A stretch of DNA of 39,169 nt, taken from contig CAITSH010000275.1 of the NCBI GenBank assembly GCA_903895005.1, positions 1 through 39,169 on the forward strand. Direction: 5' to 3'. Below, in pieces: positions 8,669-17,499 of the stretch. The notes beneath the pieces were generated by a model, which made no database searches, was not told the DNA's origin, and worked only from the letters and a program-made list of their open reading frames with translations. Position numbers and translations under genes: made by a program. The stretch comes from an uncultured Pseudomonadota bacterium (GTDB taxonomy: Bacteria > Pseudomonadota > Gammaproteobacteria > Burkholderiales > SG8-39). Each line of letters opens with the position of its first letter. Position 1 is the stretch's first letter.

Positions 8669-10195
8669 ATGAAAAAGCTAATTGCTCTGTTCGCTATGGT
8701 TGGCGCCATCGGTTTTGGCGGCAACGCAGTTGCCGAGGATAAGCCCGCAGCTCCGGCAGCCACACCGGCCGCCACTGCACCGGCGGCACCCGCGGCAGTT
8801 GCACCTGCTGCCGCGCCTGCCGCCGCCGCGCCTGCCGCTGCAGCAGCCGCGCCCGCTGCCCCGGCCCCCGTGCCGAACAAGGGTGACGTGGCCTGGATGC
8901 TCGTCTGTACCGCCTTGGTGTTGCTGATGAGCGTGCCGGCACTCGCCTTGTTCTACGGCGGTATGGTCCGCTCCAAAAACATCCTGTCAGTCCTGATGCA
9001 GGTGTTTGTGGTGTTTTCGCTAATCACCGTACTGTGGTGCGTATATGGCTACAGCCTGGCGTTCACGGAAGGCAATGCCTACTTCGGCGGCTTTGACCGG
9101 CTGTTCCTGAAGGGCACCTTCGATGCCGCCAAGGGCGAATTCGCCATGGCAGCAACGTTCAGCAAGGGCGTTGTTATTCCCGAGCTGGTGTTCGTTGCGT
9201 TCCAAGCCACCTTCGCCGCCATCACTGTGTGCCTGATCCTGGGCGCCTTCGCCGAACGCGTTAAGTTCTCCGCCGTGCTGATTTTCGCAGTGCTGTGGTT
9301 TACGTTCGCATACGCGCCGATCGCCCACATGGTCTGGTTCTGGATGGGCCCTGACGCCTACACCGATCCGAAGCTGGTTGATGAGCTCAATGCCAAGGCC
9401 GGTATGCTCTGGCAGTGGGGTGCACTCGATTTCGCCGGTGGTACCGTGGTGCACATCAACGCCGGTGTTGCCGGTCTGGTGGGCTCCTACATGATCGGCA
9501 AGCGCATCGGCTTCGGCAAAGAGGCTTTGTCGCCGCACAACGTGCCAATGACAATGATCGGTGCCTCACTGCTGTGGTTCGGCTGGTTCGGCTTCAACGC
9601 CGGCTCGGCGCTCGAAGCCAACAGCTCCGCAGCCCTTGCCTTCATCAACACCTTCCTCGCTACCGCATGCGCCGTGCTTTCCTGGATCTTCTTTGAGTGG
9701 ATCTTCAAGGGCAAGCCCTCCATGCTCGGTGCAGCGTCTGGTGCGGTTGCAGGCCTGGTCGCCATCACGCCGGCAGCCGGCAACGTCGGAATCCCCGGTG
9801 CATTCGTCATCGGTGCGCTCGCCGGTGTGGTTTGCCTGTGGGGTGTAAACGGTCTGAAGAAGCTGCTCGGGGCGGATGACTCCCTCGACGTATTCGGTGT
9901 GCATGCCCTGGGCGGTATCCTTGGTGCGCTGCTCACCGGTATCTTCAATTCGCCCGACCTGGGCGGCCCCGGCATCGTCACGGACTGGGTCACGGGCAAA
10001 ACCGGGTTCGCTGGCTATGGCGACCAGCTGATGATTCAGGCCAAGGCAGTCGGCCTCACCGTCATCTGGACCGCGGTGGTTGCATTCATCTCGTTCAAGA
10101 TCGCCGACATCCTCGTCGGGCTGCGTGTTTCCGAAGAGGATGAGCGCGAAGGTCTGGACGTAACCTCGCACGGCGAGTCCGCGTACCGCAACTAA
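8669..10195 (+). CDS. amtB: Ammonium transporter
   Basis: A 508-residue inner membrane ammonium channel. A signal peptide (MKKLIALFAMVGAIGFGGNAVA) precedes a low-complexity Ala/Pro linker (about residues 25-69), then the 11-helix Amt core with ALFYGGMVRSKN, DFAGGTVVHINAG (first pore-region His), SLLWFGWFGFNAGSA and FGVHALGGILGALLTG (second pore His). The C-terminal cytosolic tail (SEEDEREGLDVTSHGESAY) is the region that contacts GlnK. It starts 11 bp after glnK, so the two are co-transcribed. The Ala/Pro linker is longer than in E. coli AmtB. Confidence 0.96.
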   Translation: MKKLIALFAMVGAIGFGGNAVAEDKPAAPAATPAATAPAAPAAVAPAAAPAAAAPAAAAAAPAAPAPVPNKGDVAWMLVCTALVLLMSVPALALFYGGMVRSKNILSVLMQVFVVFSLITVLWCVYGYSLAFTEGNAYFGGFDRLFLKGTFDAAKGEFAMAATFSKGVVIPELVFVAFQATFAAITVCLILGAFAERVKFSAVLIFAVLWFTFAYAPIAHMVWFWMGPDAYTDPKLVDELNAKAGMLWQWGALDFAGGTVVHINAGVAGLVGSYMIGKRIGFGKEALSPHNVPMTMIGASLLWFGWFGFNAGSALEANSSAALAFINTFLATACAVLSWIFFEWIFKGKPSMLGAASGAVAGLVAITPAAGNVGIPGAFVIGALAGVVCLWGVNGLKKLLGADDSLDVFGVHALGGILGALLTGIFNSPDLGGPGIVTDWVTGKTGFAGYGDQLMIQAKAVGLTVIWTAVVAFISFKIADILVGLRVSEEDEREGLDVTSHGESAYRN

Positions 10196-10248
10196 TTCAG
10201 AGGGGCTTCGGTCCCTTCCACTGAAGCAGGGGTGACGTCCGTAAGGAC
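10196..10248 (+). other. Two hairpins in the amtB 3' untranslated region
   Basis: Immediately after the amtB stop, TTCAG (10196-10200) can pair with CTGAA (10221-10225) around a GGGGC-TTCG-GTCCC helix with a UUCG tetraloop. A second small hairpin, GTCC-GTAA-GGAC (10237-10248), has a GNRA-type loop. Both precede the terminator at 10260. Confidence 0.5.
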
Positions 10249-10259
10249 CAGCCTTTCAA

Positions 10260-10286
10260 GGGGTGCCAGACCGGCACCCCTTTTTT
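10260..10286 (+). terminator. Intrinsic terminator of the porin-glnK-amtB operon
   Basis: GGGGTGCC and GGCACCCC form a perfect 8-bp stem around AGACC, followed by six T. This is a canonical rho-independent terminator. Confidence 0.92.
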
Positions 10287-10298
10287 ATTTCCGACTCT

Positions 10299-10325
10299 AA
10301 CAACGACCCCGATTCGCGCGTTGTT
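10299..10325. promoter_or_regulatory. Inverted repeat upstream of the FAH-family gene
   Basis: AACAACG and CGTTGTT are perfect 7-bp inverted arms separated by 13 bp. A TATAAT hexamer at 10377-10382 is a possible -10 element, but I find no convincing -35. The dyad could be an operator for a dimeric regulator. Confidence 0.35.
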
Positions 10326-10451
10326 ACCCGACCGCCGACTTAGTGATGACCCGACAACGACCCGACCGATGCGATTTATAATACGGGCGTACTGTGCAGG
10401 GGAATGCTTCTAGACATTCCACATCTAAACCACGCATCCAAAGGAAAATTC

Positions 10452-11156
10452 ATGGGACTTGCCATTCCCGCCTGGGAAACCCCGTCATTGCCGATCATCG
10501 GCTCCAGCGATCGCTTTCCGGTCCGCCGCATATTTTGCGTCGGCCGCAATTATGTTGAACACCAGAAGGAAATGGGTGGCGACGGAAAAGAACCGCCATT
10601 TTTTTTCATCAAGTCGTCGCACTCCCTGGTTCCGGTCAACACCGGCGATAGCGCAAAAATCCACTATCCGCCCAAAACCACCAATTACCATTGGGAAACA
10701 GAAATGGTGGCCGTCCTCTCGCAAGGCGGCACGCGAATTTCCGCGGCCGACGCAAACAAGCATATCTGGGGATATGCCGTGGGCTTTGACATGACGCGTC
10801 GTGACCTTCAGCAGGTGGGCAAGGACCACGGGCGGCCATGGGATTTTGGCAAGGATTTCGACGAAGCCGCCCCGATCGGTCCGGTGACGCCGGCGAGCAA
10901 GATCGGTCACCCGAGTACCGGCCTGCTATGGCTCAAGGTCAACGACGCAGAACGCCAACGCAGTGACATCAACATGATGATCTGGAATATCCCAGACACC
11001 ATCGCGTTCCTTTCGCAGTATTACTATCTTGAGCCCGGCGATATCATCATGACCGGCACCCCGGCGGGCGTAGGCGCAGCCAAGCCCGGCGACAAGCTTG
11101 TTGCCGGCATCGACGGCTTAGGTGAGCTTAAAGTTGAGATCATTGCAGCGCGCTAA
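10452..11156 (+). CDS. Fumarylacetoacetate hydrolase family protein
   Basis: A 234-residue protein with the FAH fold. The GDGKEPPFFFIK segment, metal ligands in YHWETEMVAVL (two Glu) and GFDMTRRDLQ (Asp), and the late GDIIMTGTPAGVG motif are all present. The first segment resembles the gentisate-pathway fumarylpyruvate hydrolase (NagK type), but a general acylpyruvate hydrolase or oxaloacetate decarboxylase role is equally possible. No other gentisate genes are nearby. The ATG at MGLAIPAW was chosen because AAAGGA lies six bases upstream; a longer in-frame start at 10404 lacks such a site. It is monocistronic, closed by a strong terminator. Confidence 0.87.
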   Translation: MGLAIPAWETPSLPIIGSSDRFPVRRIFCVGRNYVEHQKEMGGDGKEPPFFFIKSSHSLVPVNTGDSAKIHYPPKTTNYHWETEMVAVLSQGGTRISAADANKHIWGYAVGFDMTRRDLQQVGKDHGRPWDFGKDFDEAAPIGPVTPASKIGHPSTGLLWLKVNDAERQRSDINMMIWNIPDTIAFLSQYYYLEPGDIIMTGTPAGVGAAKPGDKLVAGIDGLGELKVEIIAAR

Positions 11157-11166
11157 AACAATTCGA

Positions 11167-11202
11167 CAATAAAAAAGGGGGCTCAGGCCCCCTTTTTTAT
11201 TG
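11167..11202. terminator. Bidirectional intrinsic terminator
   Basis: A 16-bp perfect stem (CAATAAAAAAGGGGGC and its complement) with loop TCAG. A tracts and T tracts flank the GC core on both sides, so it can terminate both the FAH-family gene and the convergent MFS gene. Confidence 0.93.
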
Positions 11203-11247
11203 TGATGTCAGCGCGTTTGACGAAAATCACGCATCAAACCCGGTGCG

Positions 11248-12537
11248 TCATGCGCTTTGACGGCAATGCGTCTCACGCGTAAATGCCAACAACAGCAGGC
11301 CACAAACCAGCCACACCAGCATGAGCGAAAAGCCCGCTCGATACGCGACGAAATCATAAATTCTCACACCACCCGTCGCCTGCCCGCTCCACATCCTGTC
11401 CAGCACCCAACCGACCGCCGGTTGCAAGACCATGCCGCCCATCATATTACCCATGTTGGCGATTCCGCTCGTTGTCCCGGACAGGCGGATTGGCGTCGAT
11501 TCCTTGCAAAATGCAAAGGTCAGGATGACGCCGCCCGAAACCATGCCAATGAGAAAAAACAATATGTAAAGCAGACCCAGGGGCAGTCCGGGCACCAGCC
11601 AGACCAGGCTCCAACCGGCAAAACTGATCGCAAGCCCGACAGCGTAAACAGGCTTTCTGCGCCCGATACGGTCGGACAAGGCGCCACAGACCGGCCCGCC
11701 CAGACCCCACGCCAGCAGCAATCCCGAGGTCATCAAAGCCGCATGCGCAGTGCTGACACCATAATGGGTAACCAAAAACGGAACGCCCCACAACCCGCCA
11801 AACACGAGGATTGGCGCGGAAAACCCTCCCGCAATGAAGAACATCAACCAGACATTTCGATACCCCAGAACCTCGCGCAACCCGCCCATCAGCGATGTAC
11901 CCACGGGGTGGGCCGCGCCCGCCGGCGCGTGGCTACGAAACCCCTTGTCCGCGGGGTCGTCACGCACCAAACTCCATACCAATACGCACAACAGCGCCGA
12001 AGCGGCCGCCCCGCCGAGCATTACGGAGCGCCAACCCACGCTGTCTGCGGCAATACGCAAAGGCGCTCCAGCCCCAACCGCTCCGAGCATGCCTGTGAAC
12101 AAGGCCAAGCCTGAGATCATCGCAAAACGCGCGGGCGCAAACCAATGCGCGGCCAGCTTGAGCATCGATACGAACGCCACACCCACCGAAGCGCCGATCA
12201 GAAGCCGGCCAAACCCGGCTCCGGCGTAGCTGCTGGATACGGCAAACACAGCCGTCCCCAGCGCGGCAACGCCCGCGCCCAGCGTCAGGACCCTGCGCGG
12301 TCCCCATCGATCAACCAACAGGCCCGTAGGGATTTGCATTCCTACATAGCTATAGAAATAAAACGCCGACAGGTTGCCAAGCGCCGCTGCGCCAATTGAA
12401 AATTCAGCCATGAGTTCACGCGTGATGACCGCGGGGGTAACGCGCTGAAAAAAGCCGATGAAGTAAAGCGCGGCACCCAGTCCCCATACAAGAAAGGCCG
12501 GCAGCAAGGGCGGAAAAGAACGGGCGGTACGGGTCAT
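11248..12537 (-). CDS. MFS transporter
   Basis: A 429-residue polytopic inner membrane protein with about 12 hydrophobic segments. The major facilitator signature between helices 2 and 3 is visible (GLLVDRWGPRRVLTLG), and its half-repeat appears as CGALSDRIGRRKPVYAVG in the second half. Helix 1 carries GLGAALYFIGFFQRVTPAVI, as in organic anion/sugar-acid-type MFS carriers. The substrate cannot be assigned. The ATG (MTRTARSF) was preferred over a TTG four codons upstream; neither has a strong ribosome site. It converges on the FAH-family gene through the shared terminator. Confidence 0.88.
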   Translation of the reverse strand: MTRTARSFPPLLPAFLVWGLGAALYFIGFFQRVTPAVITRELMAEFSIGAAALGNLSAFYFYSYVGMQIPTGLLVDRWGPRRVLTLGAGVAALGTAVFAVSSSYAGAGFGRLLIGASVGVAFVSMLKLAAHWFAPARFAMISGLALFTGMLGAVGAGAPLRIAADSVGWRSVMLGGAAASALLCVLVWSLVRDDPADKGFRSHAPAGAAHPVGTSLMGGLREVLGYRNVWLMFFIAGGFSAPILVFGGLWGVPFLVTHYGVSTAHAALMTSGLLLAWGLGGPVCGALSDRIGRRKPVYAVGLAISFAGWSLVWLVPGLPLGLLYILFFLIGMVSGGVILTFAFCKESTPIRLSGTTSGIANMGNMMGGMVLQPAVGWVLDRMWSGQATGGVRIYDFVAYRAGFSLMLVWLVCGLLLLAFTRETHCRQSA

Positions 12538-12613
12538 CTTCAGGCGCAATTAGACAAGGCAAGCGGTACGCAGGATACCGCAGGGCGCACAAGGCCGCGC
12601 CGAAATGGCGGCT

Positions 12614-13000
12614 TTAGACCTGCTCCCAGGGAAGCCGCTCGAAACGCCATCCGGATGTCGAATTGCGCTGGTGCTGCTCGTTGAGCTCGCCCTCGAATCC
12701 GTGCAATACATTATAGATATCGGTGAAGCCTACCTGCTCGAGTGCGATGCCCGCATCGATGGAGCGATTGCCGCTGCGGCAAATAATCACCACCGGGCGG
12801 TCGACGCTCGCGGCCTTTTTTACCTGCGAAACAAAGTGCGGATTAATTTCCCAATCCGGTCCATCGTTCCACGGAATTATCATCGCGCCGACGGGATGGC
12901 CGACAAAAAGGAACTCCATTTCGCTGCGGCAATCAACGAACAACGCATCTGGATTCACCTGCAAGAACGCATGGGCCTGACGCGGCTCGAGATGCTTCAT
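12614..13000 (-). CDS. Rhodanese-like domain protein
   Basis: A 128-residue single-domain rhodanese. ALFVDCRSEMEFLFVGHPVGAM contains the CH2A-like motif, and the catalytic loop is CRSGNRS (Cys persulfide site). No signal peptide is seen, so it is probably cytoplasmic. Such proteins carry sulfane sulfur or act in sulfur transfer; the acceptor is unknown. It is divergent from metH and has no recognisable Shine-Dalgarno before its ATG, so translation may be weak or leaderless. Confidence 0.88.
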   Translation of the reverse strand: MKHLEPRQAHAFLQVNPDALFVDCRSEMEFLFVGHPVGAMIIPWNDGPDWEINPHFVSQVKKAASVDRPVVIICRSGNRSIDAGIALEQVGFTDIYNVLHGFEGELNEQHQRNSTSGWRFERLPWEQV

Positions 13001-13075
13001 GAGGAGATGACAAGAATTGACGGGCTCGTAGTATAGCCCTGCATAAGCAAAAGCTGAAATTACAGGGAAGATTCA

Positions 13076-13104
13076 TTGACAAACAGAGACTTACAGAATA
13101 TATT
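13076..13104 (+). promoter_or_regulatory. Sigma-70 promoter of the metH leader
   Basis: TTGACA (13076-13081) and TATATT (13099-13104) are separated by exactly 17 bp: a perfect -35 and a 5/6 -10. The predicted start is about 13111, directly before the aptamer-like sequence. Confidence 0.88.
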
Positions 13105-13114
13105 CCATCCTGTT

Positions 13115-13208
13115 AGCGCCGATTTGAGTTCAGCTTGCGGGCGCCACCGGGTGTTGGTCACTGCGTATTGCAGGCCTCAGCCGGCGACAAACAAATACCG
13201 CTAAAGAG
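13115..13208 (+). ncRNA. Putative SAM-II-type riboswitch in the metH leader
   Basis: The motifs of the SAM-II (metA/SAM_alpha) aptamer occur in order. P1 is GCGCC (13116-13120) with GGCGC (13140-13144). The loop begins GATTTGA (13121-13127) and contains CTTGC (13134-13138). An A-rich strand ACAAACAAAT (13187-13196) and CGCTAAAG (13199-13206) follow. A pseudoknot can form: G13139-C13199, C13138-G13200, G13137-C13201, with T13202 in the ligand-contacting U position, T13136/T13135 with A13203/A13204, and TTC (13129-13131) with GAG (13206-13208). A 38-nt helix (13147-13184, containing CTGC-GTATT-GCAG) is inserted between P1 and the A-rich strand, unlike minimal 52-nt SAM-II RNAs. Binding SAM should favour the terminator and switch metH off. 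The match is from memory of the family, not a covariance search. Confidence 0.68.
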
Positions 13209-13212
13209 AGTG

Positions 13213-13253
13213 AAAACCCGTTTAGCGCCAAAGCTGAGCGGGTTTTTTCTTTT
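13213..13253 (+). terminator. Intrinsic terminator (attenuator) before metH
   Basis: AAAACCCG (13213-13220) pairs with CGGGTTTT (13239-13246), and the inner TTTAGC/GCTGAG adds six pairs (two G-U), giving a 14-bp stem with a six-base loop and a T-rich tail (TTTTTTCTTTT). It sits 22 bp before the metH ATG, so it only makes sense as a conditional terminator or as the end of a separate small RNA. CGGGTGTT (13148-13155) could pair with the terminator's left arm at 7 of 8 positions as an antiterminator. Confidence 0.9.
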
Positions 13254-13275
13254 GGACACTGCGGCAATTCATCTG

Positions 13276-16200
13276 ATGACCACTGATCGCACACCGGAGC
13301 TTCGCGCCATTCTTGAGCGCCGTATCCTGGTCATGGACGGCGCAATGGGCACCATGATCCAGCAACACAAGCTGGACGAAGCAGCTTACCGCGGTACACG
13401 CTTCGCGGACTTTACCCACGATCTCAAGGGCAACAACGAACTCCTGACGTTGACACGGCCCGATCTCATCGCCGAAATCCACGAGCAGTACCTGGGCGCC
13501 GGTGCCGACATCATCGAGACGAACACCTTCGGTGCCACCAGCATCGCGCAGGCTGACTACCACCTCGAAGGACTTGCTGCGGAAATGAACCTGGCGGCAG
13601 CCAGGATCGCCAAAGCGGCCTGCGAAAAATTCTCCACGCCGGACCGCCCGCGTTTTGCGGCCGGTGCATTCGGCCCGACGCCAAAAACGGCGTCGATATC
13701 ACCGGATGTCAACGATCCGGCCGCGCGCAACGTCACCTTCGACCAGCTTGTTGACGCATATCTGGAGCAGGCGCACGCACTGGCGGAGGGTGGCGTCGAT
13801 CTCTTTTTGCTCGAAACGATTTTCGACACCCTGAACGCCAAAGCGGCCCTGTTTGCGATAGACGCATTTTTTGAACAATCAGGCCGGCGTCTGCCGTTGA
13901 TGATTTCAGGCACGGTGACCGATGCATCAGGGCGTATTTTGTCCGGCCAGACCGTAGAAGCGTTCTGGAATTCGGTGCGTCATGCGCGCCCACTGACGGT
14001 CGGGCTCAATTGCGCGCTGGGTGCGGCACTCATGCGTCCGCATATCGAAGAGTTGTCGATGCTATGCGACACCTTTATCTGCGTATATCCAAACGCGGGG
14101 CTGCCCAATCCTATGAGCGATACCGGATTTGACGAAACCCCGGACATCACCTCTTCGTTGCTGCGCGAATTCGCCGAGTCCGGACTCGTCAATATCGCGG
14201 GCGGATGCTGTGGCACCACCCCGGAACACATCCAGGCGATTGCCGAGGCGGTGTCGTCCCTGCCGGCACGCAAACCCGCCGGAACGCAACCGATGCTTCG
14301 GTTATCGGGCATGGAAGCCTTCAACGTCGGTGATGATTCTCTTTTTGTCAACGTCGGGGAACGGACCAACGTCACCGGATCGAAGGCCTTCGCCCGGCTG
14401 ATCCTGGCCGAGCAATACGATGAGGCGCTCGCCGTTGCACGACAGCAAGTCGAGAACGGTGCCCAGGTCATCGACGTCAACATGGATGAGGCAATGCTCG
14501 ACTCCAAGGCGGCGATGGTGCGCTTTCTCAATCTCATTGCGTCGGAACCGGACATCGCGCGCGTTCCGATCATGATCGACTCGTCCAAATGGGAGGTCAT
14601 CGAAGCCGGCCTCAAATGCGTGCAGGGCAAAGCCATCGTCAACTCGATCAGCATGAAAGAGGGCGAGAACGAATTCCTCCGACAGGCGAAGCTTTGCCGG
14701 CGCTATGGCGCCGCCGTGATTGTCATGGCCTTCGACGAACAAGGCCAGGCCGACACCTACGCGCGAAAGATCGAGATTTGCGAACGCGCCTACAAACTGC
14801 TCATTGGCTCCGCGGGCTTTTCGCCAGAAGACATTATTTTCGATCCGAACATATTCGCCATCGCAACCGGCATAGACGAACACAGTAACTACGGCGTGGA
14901 TTTCATCGAGGCGACGCGCTGGATCCGTACCAACCTGCCGCACGCAAAAGTATCAGGCGGCGTATCAAACGTCAGTTTTTCCTTTCGCGGTAACGACCCG
15001 GCGCGCGAAGCCATTCACACCGTGTTCCTGTTCCACGCCATCAAGGCCGGCATGACCATGGGGATCGTCAACGCCGGAATGGTTGGCGTGTACGATGACT
15101 TGGCTCCCGAGCTGCGCGAACGGGTCGAAGACGTGGTGCTGAACCGCCGCATCGACGCCACCGAGCGCATGATCGAGTTTGCTGGAACGCTCAAAGCCGG
15201 TGGCGAAAAAGTGGCTCAAACCCTCGAGTGGCGCGGCACCGCGGAAAGCCCGACCTCCGTCGAGCGGCGCTTGTCGCACGCGCTCGTGCACGGAATAACA
15301 CACTGGATCGTCGAGGACACCGAGGAAGCGCGGGCGAAGCTTGAACGCGAGGGCGGACGACCGATACAGGTGATCGAAGGCCCGTTGATGGACGGCATGA
15401 ATGTCGTCGGCGACCTGTTCGGCGCGGGGAAAATGTTCCTGCCACAAGTGGTGAAATCGGCGCGCGTGATGAAGCAGGCGGTTGCCCACCTTATTCCGTT
15501 TATTGAGGCGGAAAAAGCCCGTCTGGGTGATTCGAAGCCAAAAGGAAAAATTGTCATTGCCACGGTGAAGGGCGACGTACACGACATCGGAAAAAACATC
15601 GTGGCAGTCGTGCTCCAGTGCAACAACTACGAAGTGGTGAACCTGGGCGTGATGGTTCCAGCGACGAAAATCCTGGAAGTCGCGCGCGCCGAAGGCGCCG
15701 ATATCATCGGGCTTTCCGGGCTTATCACTCCGTCCCTCGAGGAGATGGGCCACGTCGCGCATGAAATGCAACGTACCGGGTTCTCCGTACCGCTCTTGAT
15801 CGGCGGCGCAACGACTTCACGTGTTCACACCGCCGTGAAAATCGCCCCCCATTACGATGGGGTTACCGTTTACGTGCCGGATGCCTCGCGTTGCGTCAGC
15901 GTCTGTTCAAGCCTTCTTTCGCCCGAACTGCGCGACGATTACATCGCCGGCATTCGGGCCGACTATGAGAAGGTCCGGACACAGCACGCTGCAAAAAAGG
16001 GGCAGGCGCTCGCCTCGCTCACGAACGCACGCTCCAATGCGTTCAAGCCCGACTGGTCTTCCTATGTACCGCCCACGCCGAACCGGCCAGGCGTCACGCA
16101 GTTCATCGATGAGGACCTTGCGGAGATCGCGCGCTACATCGATTGGGCCCCTTTCTTCCAGACTTGGGATCTCGCGGGCAGCTACCCGGCTATTCTTGAT

Positions 16201-17013
16201 GACGCGATCGTCGGCGAATCTGCACGCGGCGTATTCAAGGATGCACAGGAGATGCTCGAACACATCATTTCGGGAAAATGGCTCCGTGCTAACGGGGTGA
16301 TTGGTTTGTTTCCGGCCGCGCGCATTGGCGATGACATTGAGCTCTATTGCGATGATTCCCGCACACAACGCCTCGCCACCATCCACAACCTGCGGCAGCA
16401 GGCTGAGAAAGCGGCCGACCGCGCCAATTACTGCCTTTCGGATTTTGTTGCCCCCTTGGAATCGGGACTGGCTGATTACATCGGAGCGTTTGCAGTCACT
16501 GCCGGCCTGGGGATCGAAGCAAGGGTAAAGGCCTACGAAGACGCCAACGATGATTACAACGCAATCATGCTCAAAGCCCTGGCCGATCGCATGGCCGAGG
16601 CGTTCGCCGAACTGCTTCACATGCGCGTACGCAAGACACTCTGGGGCTACGCGCCCGATGAAGCGCTGTCCACGCGTGCCATGATCGCCGAAGAATATCG
16701 CGGCATCCGTCCTGCCCCCGGCTATCCCGCCTGTCCTGAGCACACCGAAAAGGGAACACTATTCGGGCTGCTTGACGCACCGGCCCTTGGTCTCACACTA
16801 ACCGAAAGTTACGCCATGTGGCCGGCCGCGGCAGTCAGCGGCTTTTATTTTTCACACCCGCAGTCGCAGTACTTCGCAATCGGAAAAATCGCCCGCGACC
16901 AGGTGGAAGATTACGCGCGCCGAAAAGGCATGACCCTCGCCGAGGCTGAGCGCTGGCTGGCACCCAACCTCGGTTACGAACCACAGCGGCACAAAACGGA
17001 AGCCGTTGCATGA
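13276..17013 (+). CDS. metH: Methionine synthase, cobalamin-dependent
   Basis: A 1245-residue, four-module MetH (E. coli 1227). The homocysteine domain has zinc ligands Cys246 (LNCALG) and Cys311/Cys312 (GGCCGTT). The methyltetrahydrofolate domain starts at [15 protein letters not shown]. The cobalamin cap and Rossmann domains carry GDVHDIGKN with the lower-ligand His769. The C-terminal SAM-dependent reactivation domain contains [12 protein letters not shown]. It makes methionine from homocysteine, regenerating tetrahydrofolate. The ATG at MTTDRTPEL was chosen because family homology begins there; a longer in-frame extension would translate the riboswitch and terminator. The ribosome site is weak. 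Confidence 0.97.
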   Translation: MTTDRTPELRAILERRILVMDGAMGTMIQQHKLDEAAYRGTRFADFTHDLKGNNELLTLTRPDLIAEIHEQYLGAGADIIETNTFGATSIAQADYHLEGLAAEMNLAAARIAKAACEKFSTPDRPRFAAGAFGPTPKTASISPDVNDPAARNVTFDQLVDAYLEQAHALAEGGVDLFLLETIFDTLNAKAALFAIDAFFEQSGRRLPLMISGTVTDASGRILSGQTVEAFWNSVRHARPLTVGLNCALGAALMRPHIEELSMLCDTFICVYPNAGLPNPMSDTGFDETPDITSSLLREFAESGLVNIAGGCCGTTPEHIQAIAEAVSSLPARKPAGTQPMLRLSGMEAFNVGDDSLFVNVGERTNVTGSKAFARLILAEQYDEALAVARQQVENGAQVIDVNMDEAMLDSKAAMVRFLNLIASEPDIARVPIMIDSSKWEVIEAGLKCVQGKAIVNSISMKEGENEFLRQAKLCRRYGAAVIVMAFDEQGQADTYARKIEICERAYKLLIGSAGFSPEDIIFDPNIFAIATGIDEHSNYGVDFIEATRWIRTNLPHAKVSGGVSNVSFSFRGNDPAREAIHTVFLFHAIKAGMTMGIVNAGMVGVYDDLAPELRERVEDVVLNRRIDATERMIEFAGTLKAGGEKVAQTLEWRGTAESPTSVERRLSHALVHGITHWIVEDTEEARAKLEREGGRPIQVIEGPLMDGMNVVGDLFGAGKMFLPQVVKSARVMKQAVAHLIPFIEAEKARLGDSKPKGKIVIATVKGDVHDIGKNIVAVVLQCNNYEVVNLGVMVPATKILEVARAEGADIIGLSGLITPSLEEMGHVAHEMQRTGFSVPLLIGGATTSRVHTAVKIAPHYDGVTVYVPDASRCVSVCSSLLSPELRDDYIAGIRADYEKVRTQHAAKKGQALASLTNARSNAFKPDWSSYVPPTPNRPGVTQFIDEDLAEIARYIDWAPFFQTWDLAGSYPAILDDAIVGESARGVFKDAQEMLEHIISGKWLRANGVIGLFPAARIGDDIELYCDDSRTQRLATIHNLRQQAEKAADRANYCLSDFVAPLESGLADYIGAFAVTAGLGIEARVKAYEDANDDYNAIMLKALADRMAEAFAELLHMRVRKTLWGYAPDEALSTRAMIAEEYRGIRPAPGYPACPEHTEKGTLFGLLDAPALGLTLTESYAMWPAAAVSGFYFSHPQSQYFAIGKIARDQVEDYARRKGMTLAEAERWLAPNLGYEPQRHKTEAVA

Positions 17014-17051
17014 TGGCTGGAGAGCCGCGCCAGGCGCGGCTCTCCAGCCAT
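17013..17051. repeat. Intergenic palindrome, copy 2
   Basis: A perfect 19-bp inverted repeat around A17032, starting in the last base of the metH stop codon. It shares the ATGGC...CCGCGCC-A-GGCGCGG...GCCAT frame with the copy at 3603-3643. No T-run follows on either strand. Confidence 0.8.
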
Positions 17052-17136
17052 TCACCCGAAATATCCCGGGCGCTGCGGAAGAATTTCTAGGATAATCGTT
17101 GCGCTTTTCCAGTTACCACCCAAAGGAGTTTCAAAA

Positions 17137-17484
17137 ATGAACATCGTTCGGCAGAACCCACACAAAATCCTGTCTGACGCCGTCGAGTACGGCAACCTGG
17201 TGTTTCTCGCAGGCCAGGTCGCTACCGACCTCACGCAAGACGTGAACGGGCAGACCCGCCAGGTCCTGCAAGCCATCGATGCGGTCCTGGCCAAAGCCGG
17301 GACGGACAAATCGAAGATCCTGTCGGCGAACATCTGGCTCACGGATATCCGCAACCGCGACGGTATGAACGTAGAGTGGCTCGCCTGGGTCGACCCGAAT
17401 AATCTGCCGGCACGGGCCACCGTGGAAGCCAAACTGGCTGATCCCAAAATGCTGGTCGAGATCGCCGTGATCGCCGCCAAGTAG
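17137..17484 (+). CDS. RidA family protein
   Basis: A 115-residue YjgF/YER057c/UK114-type protein. It has the trimer-fold signatures LVFLAGQVATDL, the central TRQVLQAIDAVLAKAG helix, and PARATVEAKLADPKMLVEIAVIAA, including the conserved Arg that binds the carboxylate of enamine/imine substrates in RidA deaminases. Canonical RidA detoxifies 2-aminoacrylate; the subgroup here is uncertain. AAAGGAG lies about eight bases before the ATG. It is probably co-transcribed with the MOSC gene 15 bp downstream. Confidence 0.9.
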   Translation: MNIVRQNPHKILSDAVEYGNLVFLAGQVATDLTQDVNGQTRQVLQAIDAVLAKAGTDKSKILSANIWLTDIRNRDGMNVEWLAWVDPNNLPARATVEAKLADPKMLVEIAVIAAK

Positions 17485-17499
17485 ACCGGGCCTTACCCC

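Noticed and set aside
8745..8875. Tandem DNA repeat within amtB
   Set aside because: The tract is Ala/Pro codon low complexity without a fixed repeat unit.
11257..12114. Plus-strand open frame of 285 codons opposite the MFS gene
   Set aside because: The translated sequence is hydrophilic low-complexity and unlike any family; the opposite frame encodes a clear transporter.
13100..13212. Cobalamin or SAH riboswitch in the metH leader
   Set aside because: No B12 box (AGCCAGGAGACCTGCC-like) and no SAH core (GAGGAGCGCTGC) is present; the SAM-II elements fit better.
13135..13275. 47-residue N-terminal extension of MetH in the same open frame
   Set aside because: It would translate the riboswitch-like leader and the terminator; MetH homology starts at the ATG at 13276.
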